A stretch of 64,000 nt of DNA, from the NCBI GenBank assembly GCA_045617625.1, contig JAZLJA010000037.1, positions 34,115-98,114 on the forward strand, read 5' to 3'. The stretch comes from Firm-04 sp045617625 (lineage in GTDB: Bacteria > Bacillota > Clostridia > Oscillospirales > Ruminococcaceae). Of this stretch, positions 1-8,591 are shown piece after piece; position 1 is the stretch's first letter, and the number at the start of each line of letters is the position of its first letter. The notes beneath the pieces are model-generated. The model made no database searches. It was not told where the DNA came from and saw only the letters and a program-made list of their open reading frames with translations. Position numbers and translations under genes: made by a program.

Positions 1-144
1 AAGACGCCGATGCCCAAGCGCAATATCATCATCCACATATTTTCCGTCTGCATCGGGGCCGCGGTGTCTGATGCGTTCCATCATCTGCAAAAGCACGCTT
101 TCTGCGTCCTCAATGTGATTGGTAAAGCCTGTAAATCCGCACAT
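1..144 (-). CDS. asnB: asparagine synthase (glutamine-hydrolysing), N-terminal part
   Basis: Only the first 48 codons lie in the window; the gene runs off the left edge. The product begins MCGFTGFTNHIEDAE, so Cys2 becomes the N-terminal nucleophile of the class II glutaminase domain after Met removal. RHRGPDADG (about residues 32-40) and the HRRL after it are standard for this domain. The enzyme makes asparagine from aspartate, glutamine and ATP. An ATG two codons upstream sits directly on the AAGGAG; the chosen ATG is 7 bases from it and puts Cys at position 2, as the chemistry needs. The synthetase domain is not visible. Confidence 0.9.
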   Translation of the reverse strand, partial: MCGFTGFTNHIEDAESVLLQMMERIRHRGPDADGKYVDDDIALGHRRL

Positions 145-243
145 TTTCATTCTCCTTCGTGTGGGGATGCGGGTTTCCTCTTTCTCGTCATACTATCCTG
201 TTCATTATACTACTTTTTCGGGGATTTGGCAAGGGGGCAGGCG

Positions 244-275
244 CAAAAAAATCCCGACAGCCGCTGCCGTCGGGA
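244..275 (-). terminator. Rho-independent terminator of the VanY-like gene
   Basis: The inverted repeat TCCCGAC...GTCGGGA (252-258 with 269-275) lies just past the stop of the minus-strand peptidase gene. On that strand it is followed by seven T residues. Confidence 0.8.
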
Positions 276-280
276 CGATA

Positions 281-1633
281 TCAATTCTGATAAGCGGAAG
301 TGATGTTCAGATATTCCTCAAGGGTCTTGCCGCTGTCTGTGACTTTCTTTGCCAGATCTTCGCCCAGATAGCGAACGTGCCACGATTCATATTTATAGCC
401 TGTGATGTTCTCTTTTCCCTGCGGATAACGGATGATGAAGCCATATTTCCAGCAGTTTTCGGCAAGCCATTTTGCCTCGGGGCTATCGTTGAATTCATCG
501 CCCGCATAGTTGACGTCAATGGCAAGCCCTGTCTGATGCTCGGAATGACCGGGGCGTGCGGAATAACGGTCAGCGGCAGCTTTGCCGTCGCGGTTGACAA
601 AACGGGTGTAGGTGTTATTCTGGTTGTCATAGCTGCGAAATCCCGAAGCAATCGTCAGCTTATAGTCTTTTTCCTTTTTTGCGGCAGCAGACATTTTGTC
701 GAATGCAGCCTTGGTGGCGGCATCCAGACCGGGGTTATAGGTGGACGGAAGCGCATAAGTTTTGTTTGCAATCAGGATGCCCTGCACATAAGTGAGCCCG
801 TTTTTCTCCACAATATCAGAGCGGCTGGCGGTGGGGCCGCCAGCTGCTACTGTAGATGTGAGAGTTGTTGAGGAAGAAGCATCTCCGGAAACGGTGGAGG
901 ATGTCTCCGTGGTTGTCATGGTCGTGGTGGTTTCGGTGGTCGTGGTGGTTTCTTCAGGCACCTTAACCTCAACCTCAGCAAACACATTGGGGTTGTTGAC
1001 GGATTCCACACGAATCGTGCAGGTGCCGCCGCCCACTGCGGTGATGTTGCCGAGCCAGTCAACCTTTGCGACTTTTTCATCGGAAGAAGTCCACTTCTCT
1101 GATTTGTCAATGGCATCGGTGGGGAGCATGGTCACGATTGGCATTCTCTTTTCGCCTACTTTCAAAGTAACAGAATAGAATGTCAGCTTGATGCCCGTCA
1201 CGGAGCCGTCAGGAAGCGTGGTCGTGGTTTCCATCGTAGTAGTTGTCGTGGTGGTTTCGGTCGTGGTAGTCTCGACATAAGCTGTCACCGTGCCCGAACC
1301 CGTCACTGTCACCTGAAACATCTGACGTTTTCCGTCAGCAGTTTCTGCCGAGATGGTCGCACTGCCTGCGCACAAAGCGGTCAGCACATGGTCTTTGTCG
1401 ATGGAGACCACATCCTCATCGGTGATGGTGCAGGTGTAATCAGTTCCCAGAATCGTCTCCAGTGTTTTGGTATCGCCGACTCTCATCTCAATGGAAACGG
1501 TGTTCTGATTCGTTTCTCCGCCCTGCTTCACCAGCATAAAGACGCCGAATGCCAGCCCTGCGATCGCGATCAGGAAAAGCAGCACCATGGGAAACGAAAG
1601 CGAAGAAGATTTCTGTTCCTTTGCTTTGCTCAT
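281..1633 (-). CDS. membrane-anchored VanY-type D-Ala-D-Ala carboxypeptidase with Ig-like domain
   Basis: A 450-residue protein predicted to trim peptidoglycan stem peptides outside the membrane. One N-terminal membrane segment (about 14-34) is followed by Thr-rich linkers (ETTTTTETTTT types) around a BIG2 Ig-like domain (WTSSDEKVAKVD, with GTCTIRV). The C-terminal 150 residues are a VanY/LAS peptidase: SGFRSYDNQ, then SEHQTGLAIDV giving the zinc ligands His and Asp, and SWHVRYLG giving the third His. The ATG at 1633 is used because AAAGGA is 8 bases upstream; longer in-frame starts lack a site. It has its own promoter and terminator. D,D- versus L,D-specificity cannot be read from the sequence. 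Confidence 0.85.
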   Translation of the reverse strand: MSKAKEQKSSSLSFPMVLLFLIAIAGLAFGVFMLVKQGGETNQNTVSIEMRVGDTKTLETILGTDYTCTITDEDVVSIDKDHVLTALCAGSATISAETADGKRQMFQVTVTGSGTVTAYVETTTTETTTTTTTMETTTTLPDGSVTGIKLTFYSVTLKVGEKRMPIVTMLPTDAIDKSEKWTSSDEKVAKVDWLGNITAVGGGTCTIRVESVNNPNVFAEVEVKVPEETTTTTETTTTMTTTETSSTVSGDASSSTTLTSTVAAGGPTASRSDIVEKNGLTYVQGILIANKTYALPSTYNPGLDAATKAAFDKMSAAAKKEKDYKLTIASGFRSYDNQNNTYTRFVNRDGKAAADRYSARPGHSEHQTGLAIDVNYAGDEFNDSPEAKWLAENCWKYGFIIRYPQGKENITGYKYESWHVRYLGEDLAKKVTDSGKTLEEYLNITSAYQN

Positions 1634-1690
1634 ATGATTCATCCTTTCATTTGGCTCATGCGAAACGCCGCACAAGACGTTCTGCAATCT

Positions 1691-1719
1691 ATTATATCAC
1701 AAAAAAATGATTTTGTCAC
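1691..1719 (-). promoter_or_regulatory. sigma-A promoter of the VanY-like gene
   Basis: On the minus strand GTGACA and TATAAT are separated by 17 bases and lead into the peptidase gene about 60 bases on. Confidence 0.65.
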
Positions 1720-1832
1720 TAGGCAAACGAAAAATTTTTCGTTTTTTCATGAAAATGGTGTTGCCCGTCACTTTGTCAAAGATATACAAGGCTCCTCTGC
1801 CGCATTTCCGGAAAGATTGGAGCATTTACCAC

Positions 1833-1861
1833 TTGATTTTTCCATGCGGCTGTGATATGAT
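1833..1861 (+). promoter_or_regulatory. sigma-A promoter of the aromatic amino acid operon
   Basis: TTGATT, a 17-base spacer, then TATGAT. Transcription would begin near 1868, giving a leader of about 260 bases before aroF that holds the aromatic-rich peptide and the terminator. Confidence 0.7.
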
Positions 1862-1894
1862 AGATATAATCACGGAGAAAGGACGGTCTGACCG

Positions 1895-2023
1895 ATGCGT
1901 TTCGCTGCTGCCTCGTTTTATGCAACCGAATATTCGTATTACGGCTTCTTCTATTATCAGAACGAGGTCTATTTCGGTTTGCCTGAGACAAAGTACGGCG
2001 TTTCCAAACAGTCTGCCCGCTGA
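1895..2023 (+). CDS. Phe/Tyr-rich leader peptide of the aro operon attenuator
   Basis: A 42-residue ORF between the operon promoter and a strong terminator. It holds 8 Tyr and 5 Phe; residues 8-27 (FYATEYSYYGFFYYQNEVYF) contain 11 aromatic residues out of 20, including YY and FFYY runs. GGAGAAAGGA lies about 11 bases before the ATG. Phe and Tyr are end products of the operon that follows. The arrangement promoter, residue-matched leader peptide, terminator, structural genes is that of ribosome-mediated attenuation (as in the E. coli pheA leader): scarce charged tRNA-Phe or tRNA-Tyr would stall the ribosome and prevent the terminator. That mechanism is inferred; I could not identify a convincing antiterminator by eye. 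Confidence 0.8.
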   Translation: MRFAAASFYATEYSYYGFFYYQNEVYFGLPETKYGVSKQSAR

Positions 2024-2059
2024 TTTTTCCGCAGCGCACAATGTTTGCATGATACCGAC

Positions 2060-2093
2060 ACGCTCGCAGTCAAACCGACTGTGAGCGTTTTTT
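2060..2093 (+). terminator. attenuator terminator upstream of aroF
   Basis: A 12-bp stem (ACGCTCGCAGTC, loop AAACC, GACTGTGAGCGT, one G-U pair) is followed by six T residues. It lies 36 bases after the leader-peptide stop and 35 bases before aroF, so it must be bypassed to express the operon. A small 5-bp hairpin (2018-2022 with 2032-2036) overlaps the leader stop codon. Confidence 0.85.
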
Positions 2094-2128
2094 CGTATCT
2101 CAGAAAAAATGAAAAGGATGGTTTCCCC

Positions 2129-3154
2129 ATGATTGTTGTATTGAAACAAAACCCAAATGAAGCACAGCTCGCAGGCCTGATGGAATGGCTTGCCGAAAAG
2201 AATATCGACGTTCACAAGAGTATCGGCACCTCGCGCACGATTCTCGGTTTGGTGGGCGACACCGCCGCGATCGACACGGATCTGATCTCGGCACTGGATA
2301 TCGTCGAGGACGTCAAGCGCGTGCAGGAACCCTATAAGCACGCAAACCGTAAATTTCATCCCGATGACACCGTGATCGACGTCTGCGGCACGAAAATCGG
2401 CGGCGGCACCCTCACGCTGATGGCAGGTCCCTGCTCTGTCGAAAGTGAAGAACAGATCGTCGGAATCGCAAAGCAGGTCAAAGCAAGCGGCGCGACTGTT
2501 CTGCGCGGCGGCGCATTCAAGCCGCGCACCTCGCCATATTCGTTTCAGGGCATGGGCACACAGGGGCTTGAACTGCTGAAGATCGCACGGCAGGAAACAG
2601 GCTTGCCCATCGTCACCGAGATCATGGACGCAGAACAGCTCCCGCATTTTGCCGATGTGGACATCATTCAGGTCGGCGCACGCAATATGCAGAATTTCGA
2701 CCTTCTGAAGCGTCTGGGCAAACAGGAAAAGCCGATCCTCTTAAAGCGCGGACTTTCCGCAACCTACGAAGAATGGCTGATGAGCGCAGAATACGTCATG
2801 GCGGGCGGCAACCATAATGTCATTTTGTGCGAGCGCGGCATCCGCACGTTTGAAACATACACCCGCAACACCCTCGATATCGGTGCAGTGCCCGTTCTGC
2901 GCAAGCTGACACATCTGCCCATCATCATCGACCCGAGCCACGCAGCAGGCAAGTCATGGCTGGTGCCGCAAACCGCACCCGCCGCCATCGCCGCCGGTGC
3001 CGACGGTCTGATTATCGAAGTCCATAACGACCCCGCCCATGCGGTCTGCGACGGTCCGCAATCCATCAAGCCCGAGACATTCGACGCGCTTTCCAAGCAT
3101 CTGCACGCTTTACACGCATTCATGCAGGCAAATCCCGCGCCGAGCATCGGCTGA
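2129..3154 (+). CDS. aroF: 3-deoxy-7-phosphoheptulonate (DAHP) synthase
   Basis: First step of the shikimate pathway: PEP plus erythrose 4-phosphate to DAHP. The 341-residue protein has the B. subtilis/Thermotoga-type layout: an N-terminal ferredoxin-like regulatory domain (about 1-70) and a TIM barrel with GPCSVES, LRGGAFKPRTSPYSFQG, QVGARNMQNF, LLKRG and IIDPSHAAGK. In characterised relatives the N-terminal domain mediates inhibition by aromatic amino acids. The ATG at 2129 follows AAAAGGATGG and matches the family N-terminus; the in-frame ATG at 2045 lies inside the terminator region. First structural gene of the operon. Confidence 0.95.
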   Translation: MIVVLKQNPNEAQLAGLMEWLAEKNIDVHKSIGTSRTILGLVGDTAAIDTDLISALDIVEDVKRVQEPYKHANRKFHPDDTVIDVCGTKIGGGTLTLMAGPCSVESEEQIVGIAKQVKASGATVLRGGAFKPRTSPYSFQGMGTQGLELLKIARQETGLPIVTEIMDAEQLPHFADVDIIQVGARNMQNFDLLKRLGKQEKPILLKRGLSATYEEWLMSAEYVMAGGNHNVILCERGIRTFETYTRNTLDIGAVPVLRKLTHLPIIIDPSHAAGKSWLVPQTAPAAIAAGADGLIIEVHNDPAHAVCDGPQSIKPETFDALSKHLHALHAFMQANPAPSIG

Positions 3155-3174
3155 AACGGCAGGAGGAAACGAGC

Positions 3175-4014
3175 ATGAAAATTGGTATCATCGGCTTGGG
3201 ACTCATCGGCGGTTCCTACGCAAAAGCAACGAAATCACGTACTTCTCATGAGGTCTATGCCTACGATCTCGACAAGGAAGTGCAGCTTCTCGCACGGCTT
3301 TCGGGCGCGATGGATGCACCCCTCACCGACGAAAATCTCCCTGAATGTGACCTTGTTCTCGTCGCACTGCGTCCAAAAGCGGCAGAAAATTGGGTCGAGG
3401 CGCATAAAACCCAGCTTGGCAGCGGAAACTGTCTGGTGATCGACATTTGCGGCGTCAAGCGCGGCGTTTGCGAGACACTCTCGAAAATTGCGAAAGAAAA
3501 TGGTTTCCGCTACATCGGCGGACACCCGATGGCAGGCAAAGAGGTCGGCGGATTCGTCAATGCAAGCGACAGCCTTTACGACGGCGCATCCATGATTCTG
3601 ACGCCCGACGAAACAGTTGATATGCGAACGCTGGAAATGCTGAAAAATTACTTTCTCGACATCGGCTTTGCCAACCTGACGTTCACCAATCCCGAGAACC
3701 ACGACCGCATCATCGCTTACACCTCGCAGCTTGCCCATGTGGTTTCCGGCGCGTATGTTCGCTCAAAAACAGCACAGGAGCGCCGCGGATTTTCGGCAGG
3801 CAGTTTCCGCGATATGACACGAGTTGCAAGGCTCGATGAGGATATGTGGACAGAGCTGATGCTCGATAATGCTGACTTTTTGACAGATGAACTTCGCACG
3901 CTGATCGCCAATTTGCAGGAATGCCTCGACGCGATCGAAGCCAAGGATGCAGACGCATTGCGGGAAGTCCTTCGTGCGGGAAGAATCGCAAAATCGCAGG
4001 CAGGCGGCAACTAA
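3175..4014 (+). CDS. tyrA: prephenate dehydrogenase
   Basis: Oxidative decarboxylation of prephenate to 4-hydroxyphenylpyruvate, the tyrosine branch. The 279-residue product opens with the Rossmann motif IGLGLIGGS (6-14) and has GGHPMAGKE, SQLAHVVSGAYV and the helical C-terminal dimerisation domain. No ACT domain follows, so direct Tyr inhibition through ACT is not expected. It starts 20 bases after aroF behind GGAGGAAACG. Confidence 0.93.
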   Translation: MKIGIIGLGLIGGSYAKATKSRTSHEVYAYDLDKEVQLLARLSGAMDAPLTDENLPECDLVLVALRPKAAENWVEAHKTQLGSGNCLVIDICGVKRGVCETLSKIAKENGFRYIGGHPMAGKEVGGFVNASDSLYDGASMILTPDETVDMRTLEMLKNYFLDIGFANLTFTNPENHDRIIAYTSQLAHVVSGAYVRSKTAQERRGFSAGSFRDMTRVARLDEDMWTELMLDNADFLTDELRTLIANLQECLDAIEAKDADALREVLRAGRIAKSQAGGN

Positions 4015-4031
4015 GCGGAAAGGAACGCAAT

Positions 4032-5102
4032 ATGGAACGATTGAATTTGTCTCTCCCTGACGGACAGTCATACCCGATATGCATGGAGCGCGGCTTGCTG
4101 CATCATCTCGGTGATGTCCTGTCGAGCTTGACAGAGCCATGCAAAATCATGTTGGTGACAGATGAAAACGTCGCACCGCTGTATCTGAAAACCGCAGAAG
4201 AATCGCTAAAATCCGCAGGATATACCGTAACACACATCATTTTTCCCGCAGGCGAACAGAGCAAGTCGATCCAAACGCTTGGCACGCTGCTCGAAGCGAT
4301 GGCATCTGCCCGCCTCACACGGACAGATTTGGCGGTATCCCTTGGCGGCGGCATCATGGGCGACCTGACAGGCTTCGCCGCAGGCTGCTATCTGCGCGGC
4401 ATCCGATTCGTGCAAGTCCCGACAACGCTGTTGTCGGCGGTGGACGCATCGGTGGGCGGCAAAACGGCAGTCAACCTTGTGCAGGGCAAAAATCTGGCAG
4501 GTCTGTTTCATCAGCCCAGCGCCGTTCTCTGCGATCCGGACACGATGAAAACGCTCTCGCCCATTTGCATCGCGGATGGTGCTGCGGAGGCAATCAAGTC
4601 CGGAATCATCGGAGATGCGTCACTTTTCGACATATACGAAAATGACGATCCCCTCAAGAATCTCGATGCTGTCATTCAAAAAGCCGTTGCGGTCAAAGCA
4701 CGAATTGTGGCAGCCGACCCGACGGAAAAGGGCGTCCGCAAGCTGCTGAATCTTGGGCACACCGCAGGTCATGCGATTGAAATTGCAAGCAAATTCGAGA
4801 TTTCTCACGGTCATGCAGTTGCAATCGGCACAGCGATGATGACCCGTGCAGCATCGAAACGAGGACTTATCAGTTCTTGCGATTCCAAACGAATTCTTGA
4901 TGTGCTGCGCCGCAATAATTTGCCGATCGACTGCCCATTTTCTGCGAATGTTCTCGCTGAAATTTCACAAACAGATAAAAAATCAGAAAACACGTCAATT
5001 ACGGTGATTCTTCCCGAAAAAATCGGACAGTGCCGCATGGAGAAAATCGAGCTGAGCGGATTGGAATCCCTATTCGCTGACGGATTGGAGGTTCACGCAT
5101 GA
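4032..5102 (+). CDS. aroB: 3-dehydroquinate synthase
   Basis: Second shikimate step: NAD- and metal-dependent cyclisation of DAHP to 3-dehydroquinate. The 356-residue protein has the NAD-binding GGGIMGDLTGFAA, then VPTTLLSAVDASVGGKTAVN, and the metal-ligand segment LLNLGHTAGHAIE. The ATG at 4032 is 8 bases after AAAGGA and matches the family length; an upstream in-frame ATG would lie in tyrA. Its stop overlaps the aroA start in ATGA, which suggests translational coupling. Confidence 0.95.
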   Translation: MERLNLSLPDGQSYPICMERGLLHHLGDVLSSLTEPCKIMLVTDENVAPLYLKTAEESLKSAGYTVTHIIFPAGEQSKSIQTLGTLLEAMASARLTRTDLAVSLGGGIMGDLTGFAAGCYLRGIRFVQVPTTLLSAVDASVGGKTAVNLVQGKNLAGLFHQPSAVLCDPDTMKTLSPICIADGAAEAIKSGIIGDASLFDIYENDDPLKNLDAVIQKAVAVKARIVAADPTEKGVRKLLNLGHTAGHAIEIASKFEISHGHAVAIGTAMMTRAASKRGLISSCDSKRILDVLRRNNLPIDCPFSANVLAEISQTDKKSENTSITVILPEKIGQCRMEKIELSGLESLFADGLEVHA

Positions 5103-6340
5103 ACGTGACCTGTTTCCCCTCAACACTTCGCGGCACAATGGAAGTTATCCCCTCCAAATCCGATGCGCATCGAAAACTCATCTGTGCCGCTTTATCCGAA
5201 AATCACTCATTTATGCACATTTCGCGTGATGTCTGCGATGACATTCTCGCAACAATGCAATGCTTAGAGAGTCTCGGTGCCACATTTACATGGCGCGACA
5301 CTGGCGTTGCAATCACGCCGCTAGATCGTCAACATCCTCGCAAACACGCTGTTATCGACTGCAACGAAAGTGGCTCCACATTTCGATTTCTGCTGCCCGT
5401 CGCTGCAGCCTTCTGTAATTCTGCCGATTTCAGCGGTTCAGGTCGGCTTCCCACGCGTCCCATTTCCGCTCTGACAGATGAAATGACCGTGCATGGAGTC
5501 TCGTTTTCTTCACAAACACTTCCGTTTTCAACATCCGGCATATTGAAGGGCGGCAAATACGAAATTGCAGGGAATATCAGTTCGCAATTTTTGACCGGTT
5601 TGTTTTTTGCCCTGCCGCAATGCGAGACAGATAGTGAAATTCACGTAAATACGGAATTGCAGTCTCGACCATATATTGATATGACCCTCAGCGTGCTGAA
5701 AGAATTTGGAATTTCCATAGAAGAAACATATGAAGATTATTTTCCCGTTTTCAAGATTCGCAGAAATCAGAAATTCATCGCACCAACTGAGATTTTCGTT
5801 GACGGTGACTGGTCAAATGCTGCTTTCTGGTGCGCAGCAAATACGCTTGGCAGTGAGATTGATCTGACAGGGCTCTCCGAGGATTCACCGCAGGGTGACA
5901 AAGCGATTCTTTCGATTTTACGTCAATTTCAGAGTGAAAATTCAGTCATGAAAATTGATATACATGATATTCCTGATTTATTGCCAATTCTTGCGGTTGT
6001 TTCGTCCACGTTCGATTGTGAAACGCAATTTTTGAATGCCAAAAGGCTGAGATACAAGGAGTCTGACCGCTTGACTTCCGTCGCATCCATGATTCGGGCA
6101 ATTGGCGGAAATGCCGAAGAACATCACGACAGTCTGACGGTGTACGGCGGCAAGCTGAAAGGCGGTACAATCGACGCACAAAACGACCATCGACTGGCTA
6201 TGGCGGCTGCAATCGCGGCTTTGAAATGCGAAAATCCCGTGACAATCATCGGCGCAGAAGCTGTAAAAAAGTCGTATCCACGTTTCTTTTCTGACTATCA
6301 AAAATTGGGAGGCGTTTGCGATGGCATCCATGTTCGGTAA
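5099..6340 (+). CDS. aroA: 3-phosphoshikimate 1-carboxyvinyltransferase (EPSP synthase)
   Basis: Joins shikimate 3-phosphate and PEP to give EPSP. The 413-residue protein carries the family landmarks in order: SKSDAHR near the N-terminus, CNESGSTFRF, GDWSNAAFW, YKESDRL and NDHRLAMAAA. The usual NxGT loop reads NESGST here. It overlaps aroB by 4 bases and aroC by 20 bases. The local sequence looks less GC-rich than its neighbours, which is only an impression. Confidence 0.94.
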   Translation: MNVTCFPSTLRGTMEVIPSKSDAHRKLICAALSENHSFMHISRDVCDDILATMQCLESLGATFTWRDTGVAITPLDRQHPRKHAVIDCNESGSTFRFLLPVAAAFCNSADFSGSGRLPTRPISALTDEMTVHGVSFSSQTLPFSTSGILKGGKYEIAGNISSQFLTGLFFALPQCETDSEIHVNTELQSRPYIDMTLSVLKEFGISIEETYEDYFPVFKIRRNQKFIAPTEIFVDGDWSNAAFWCAANTLGSEIDLTGLSEDSPQGDKAILSILRQFQSENSVMKIDIHDIPDLLPILAVVSSTFDCETQFLNAKRLRYKESDRLTSVASMIRAIGGNAEEHHDSLTVYGGKLKGGTIDAQNDHRLAMAAAIAALKCENPVTIIGAEAVKKSYPRFFSDYQKLGGVCDGIHVR

Positions 6341-7418
6341 TCATTTGCGCGTGTCCATCTTCGGCGAGTCGCACGGAGCGGCAATCGGCGTCACAATCGA
6401 CGGTTTGCCAGCAGGTGCGTGCATTTCGATGGACATCCTGCAATCTTTCATGCAGCGCCGCCGCGGCGGTCAGAACGCATTTTCGACTCCGCGTGCTGAA
6501 TCCGATATTCCTGAGGTTTTGTCCGGATTGTATCACGAAAAAACCACAGGTACGCCACTTTGCATGATGATTCGCAATCAGGCAGCCCATTCTGCGGACT
6601 ACTCAAAAATTGCGGATACCCCTCGTCCTTCGCACGCAGATTTTACTGCGCACTGCAAGTGGCACGGTCACGCAGATATGCGCGGCGGCGGACATTTTTC
6701 CGGTCGGCTGACCGCCCCGCTTTGTGCTGCAGGTGGCATCGCGCTTCAGATTTTGGCATCAAAAGGGATTTATGTCGGTGCGCATCTGGCAAGCATCGGC
6801 AGCGCAAGCGATGATCTTTTCCCGGTTCTTCCAGATTCAACGTTGTTTTCCGTCATTGCATCCAAGCCGTTTCCGGTCATCTCCGACGAGAAAGGGACAG
6901 TGATGCAAGCGGAGATTCTCGCAGCAAAAGCAGATAACGACTCCATCGGCGGAACGATTGAATGTGCGGCGATCGGGCTGCCTGCGGGGCTTGGTGATCC
7001 GATGTTTGACGGCATTGAGAACCGTCTGGCGCAGGTTTTGTTTGGGATTCCTGCAGTCAAAGGCGTTGAATTCGGCGACGGATTTGCGCTTTCGTCGATG
7101 CGCGGCTCACAGGCAAACGACCCATTCTGCATCGGCGAAAACGGCGAAATTGCGACAAAATCGAATCACAGTGGCGGCATTCAGGGCGGCATCACAAACG
7201 GAATGCCCCTGCGCCTGCGCGTCGCAATCAAACCGACGCCGTCCATCGGAGCGCCGCAGCAGACCGTTTCGATGCGTGACAAATCCGAGACCACCATCGA
7301 AATCGGCGGACGGCATGACCCATGCATCGCACAGCGCGCGGTACCTGTCGTCGAGGCTGCCGTCGCCTGCGTGCTGCTCGATTTTCTGCTTGAAAACGGT
7401 ACTTTCGGTAAGGAGTGA
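6321..7418 (+). CDS. aroC: chorismate synthase
   Basis: Trans-elimination of phosphate from EPSP to chorismate, needing reduced FMN. The 365-residue product begins MASMFGNHLRVSIFGESHG (family FGxSHG) and contains RRRGGQNAFSTPRAE, DVRGGGHFSGR-type sequence (here DMRGGGHFSGR), GSQANDPF, SGGIQGGITNG and GRHDPCIAQRAVPV. The ATG lies within the last codons of aroA behind GGGAGG. No dedicated flavin reductase gene is in the operon. Confidence 0.95.
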   Translation: MASMFGNHLRVSIFGESHGAAIGVTIDGLPAGACISMDILQSFMQRRRGGQNAFSTPRAESDIPEVLSGLYHEKTTGTPLCMMIRNQAAHSADYSKIADTPRPSHADFTAHCKWHGHADMRGGGHFSGRLTAPLCAAGGIALQILASKGIYVGAHLASIGSASDDLFPVLPDSTLFSVIASKPFPVISDEKGTVMQAEILAAKADNDSIGGTIECAAIGLPAGLGDPMFDGIENRLAQVLFGIPAVKGVEFGDGFALSSMRGSQANDPFCIGENGEIATKSNHSGGIQGGITNGMPLRLRVAIKPTPSIGAPQQTVSMRDKSETTIEIGGRHDPCIAQRAVPVVEAAVACVLLDFLLENGTFGKE

Positions 7419-7422
7419 TATG

Positions 7423-8571
7423 ATGGAACTCTCGCAAATACGACCAAAACTTGATGAAATCGACAGCAAGCTGCTCGACCTTTTCCTGCAGCGGATGGAA
7501 CTCGTGGACATGGTTGCGGAAGTGAAAAAAGATTCGCATCAGCCGCTTTTCGATCCCAAACGTGAGCGGGAAATTCTTGCGAAAATCCACGATTCTGCTG
7601 GCGAAACCTACTCCACATCTGCACATCGGCTGTTTCAAACGATTCTTGAGCTCTCCCGCGCACGACAAGCGGCGCAGCTAATCCCATCCACGACAGTTGC
7701 AGCGCAGATTGCGGAAATGCTCAGCCATGAGGAACCGATTTTTCCGCATAGCGGCAGGATCGCATGTTTCGGCATCGAAGGCAGCAACGCGCAAAACGCA
7801 GCAGATACGCTTTTTCCGCGAGGCGATCTGCTCTATCTTGACAGCTTTTCTGCGGTCGTACAGGCGGTTCAGGCGGGGATGTGTCAATTCGGCGTCCTGC
7901 CCATTGAAAACAGCACGAACGGCTCGGTACGGGCGGTTTATGACCTGCTCCGCACGGCGCGCGACATCTCGATCGTGCGCAGCATTCGCGTGCTGATTCG
8001 CCATGTTCTGCTCACTCAGCCCGATGCAGATATCACGCAGATACGCACAATTTATACGCATGAGCAAGCCGCCGCACAGTGCAGCCGATTCCTCGCATCG
8101 CTGAACGGAATCGACGTGATTCCATGCAGAAGCACCGCCCACGCCGCAAAACGTGCCGCTGAAGCGAATGATCCGACCGTTGCGGCGATTGCATCCGAAT
8201 CTTGCGCAAAATTATATCATTTGACGATTCTTGCTGACGACATTCAGAACGCCCAGAACAACGGGACGCGGTTTCTGTGCATCACCAAGGGTGCGCGATG
8301 CTTTGCAGGCGCAAACCGCATAAGCCTCATGATGACCTGTCAAAATCATGCAGGTGCGTTGTTTCAGGAGATTGCAAAAATCTCGGCAATGGATATCAAC
8401 CTATGCAAACTGGAAAGCGTCCCGATTGCAGGTACGAATTTTTCTTACCGATTTTACGTTGATTTGGATGCCTCACTGCATCAGGAGGGCATCGTCGGGC
8501 TGCTCTCAGAACTTGAGCGAAGCTGTGAGACGTTCCGATTTCTCGGCTGTTATTCCGAGATTGCACAGTAA
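7423..8571 (+). CDS. pheA: bifunctional chorismate mutase / prephenate dehydratase
   Basis: Converts chorismate to prephenate and then to phenylpyruvate, the Phe branch. The 382-residue protein has an AroQ-type chorismate mutase helix domain (about 1-85), a prephenate dehydratase domain (about 105-285) with GVLPIENSTNGSV and NGTRF, and a C-terminal ACT domain (NHAGALFQEI, LCKLESVPI) where Phe normally binds for feedback. Two adjacent ATGs (7420 and 7423) follow AAGGAG; the second has the better 7-base spacing. The mutase also supplies prephenate to tyrA. Confidence 0.93.
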   Translation: MELSQIRPKLDEIDSKLLDLFLQRMELVDMVAEVKKDSHQPLFDPKREREILAKIHDSAGETYSTSAHRLFQTILELSRARQAAQLIPSTTVAAQIAEMLSHEEPIFPHSGRIACFGIEGSNAQNAADTLFPRGDLLYLDSFSAVVQAVQAGMCQFGVLPIENSTNGSVRAVYDLLRTARDISIVRSIRVLIRHVLLTQPDADITQIRTIYTHEQAAAQCSRFLASLNGIDVIPCRSTAHAAKRAAEANDPTVAAIASESCAKLYHLTILADDIQNAQNNGTRFLCITKGARCFAGANRISLMMTCQNHAGALFQEIAKISAMDINLCKLESVPIAGTNFSYRFYVDLDASLHQEGIVGLLSELERSCETFRFLGCYSEIAQ

Positions 8572-8591
8572 CAGAAAAGGAGCGTATCTGC

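Noticed and set aside
1862..2128. T-box riboswitch upstream of aroF
   Set aside because: No AGGGTGGNACCGCG-type box; the aromatic-rich ORF with terminator explains the region better.
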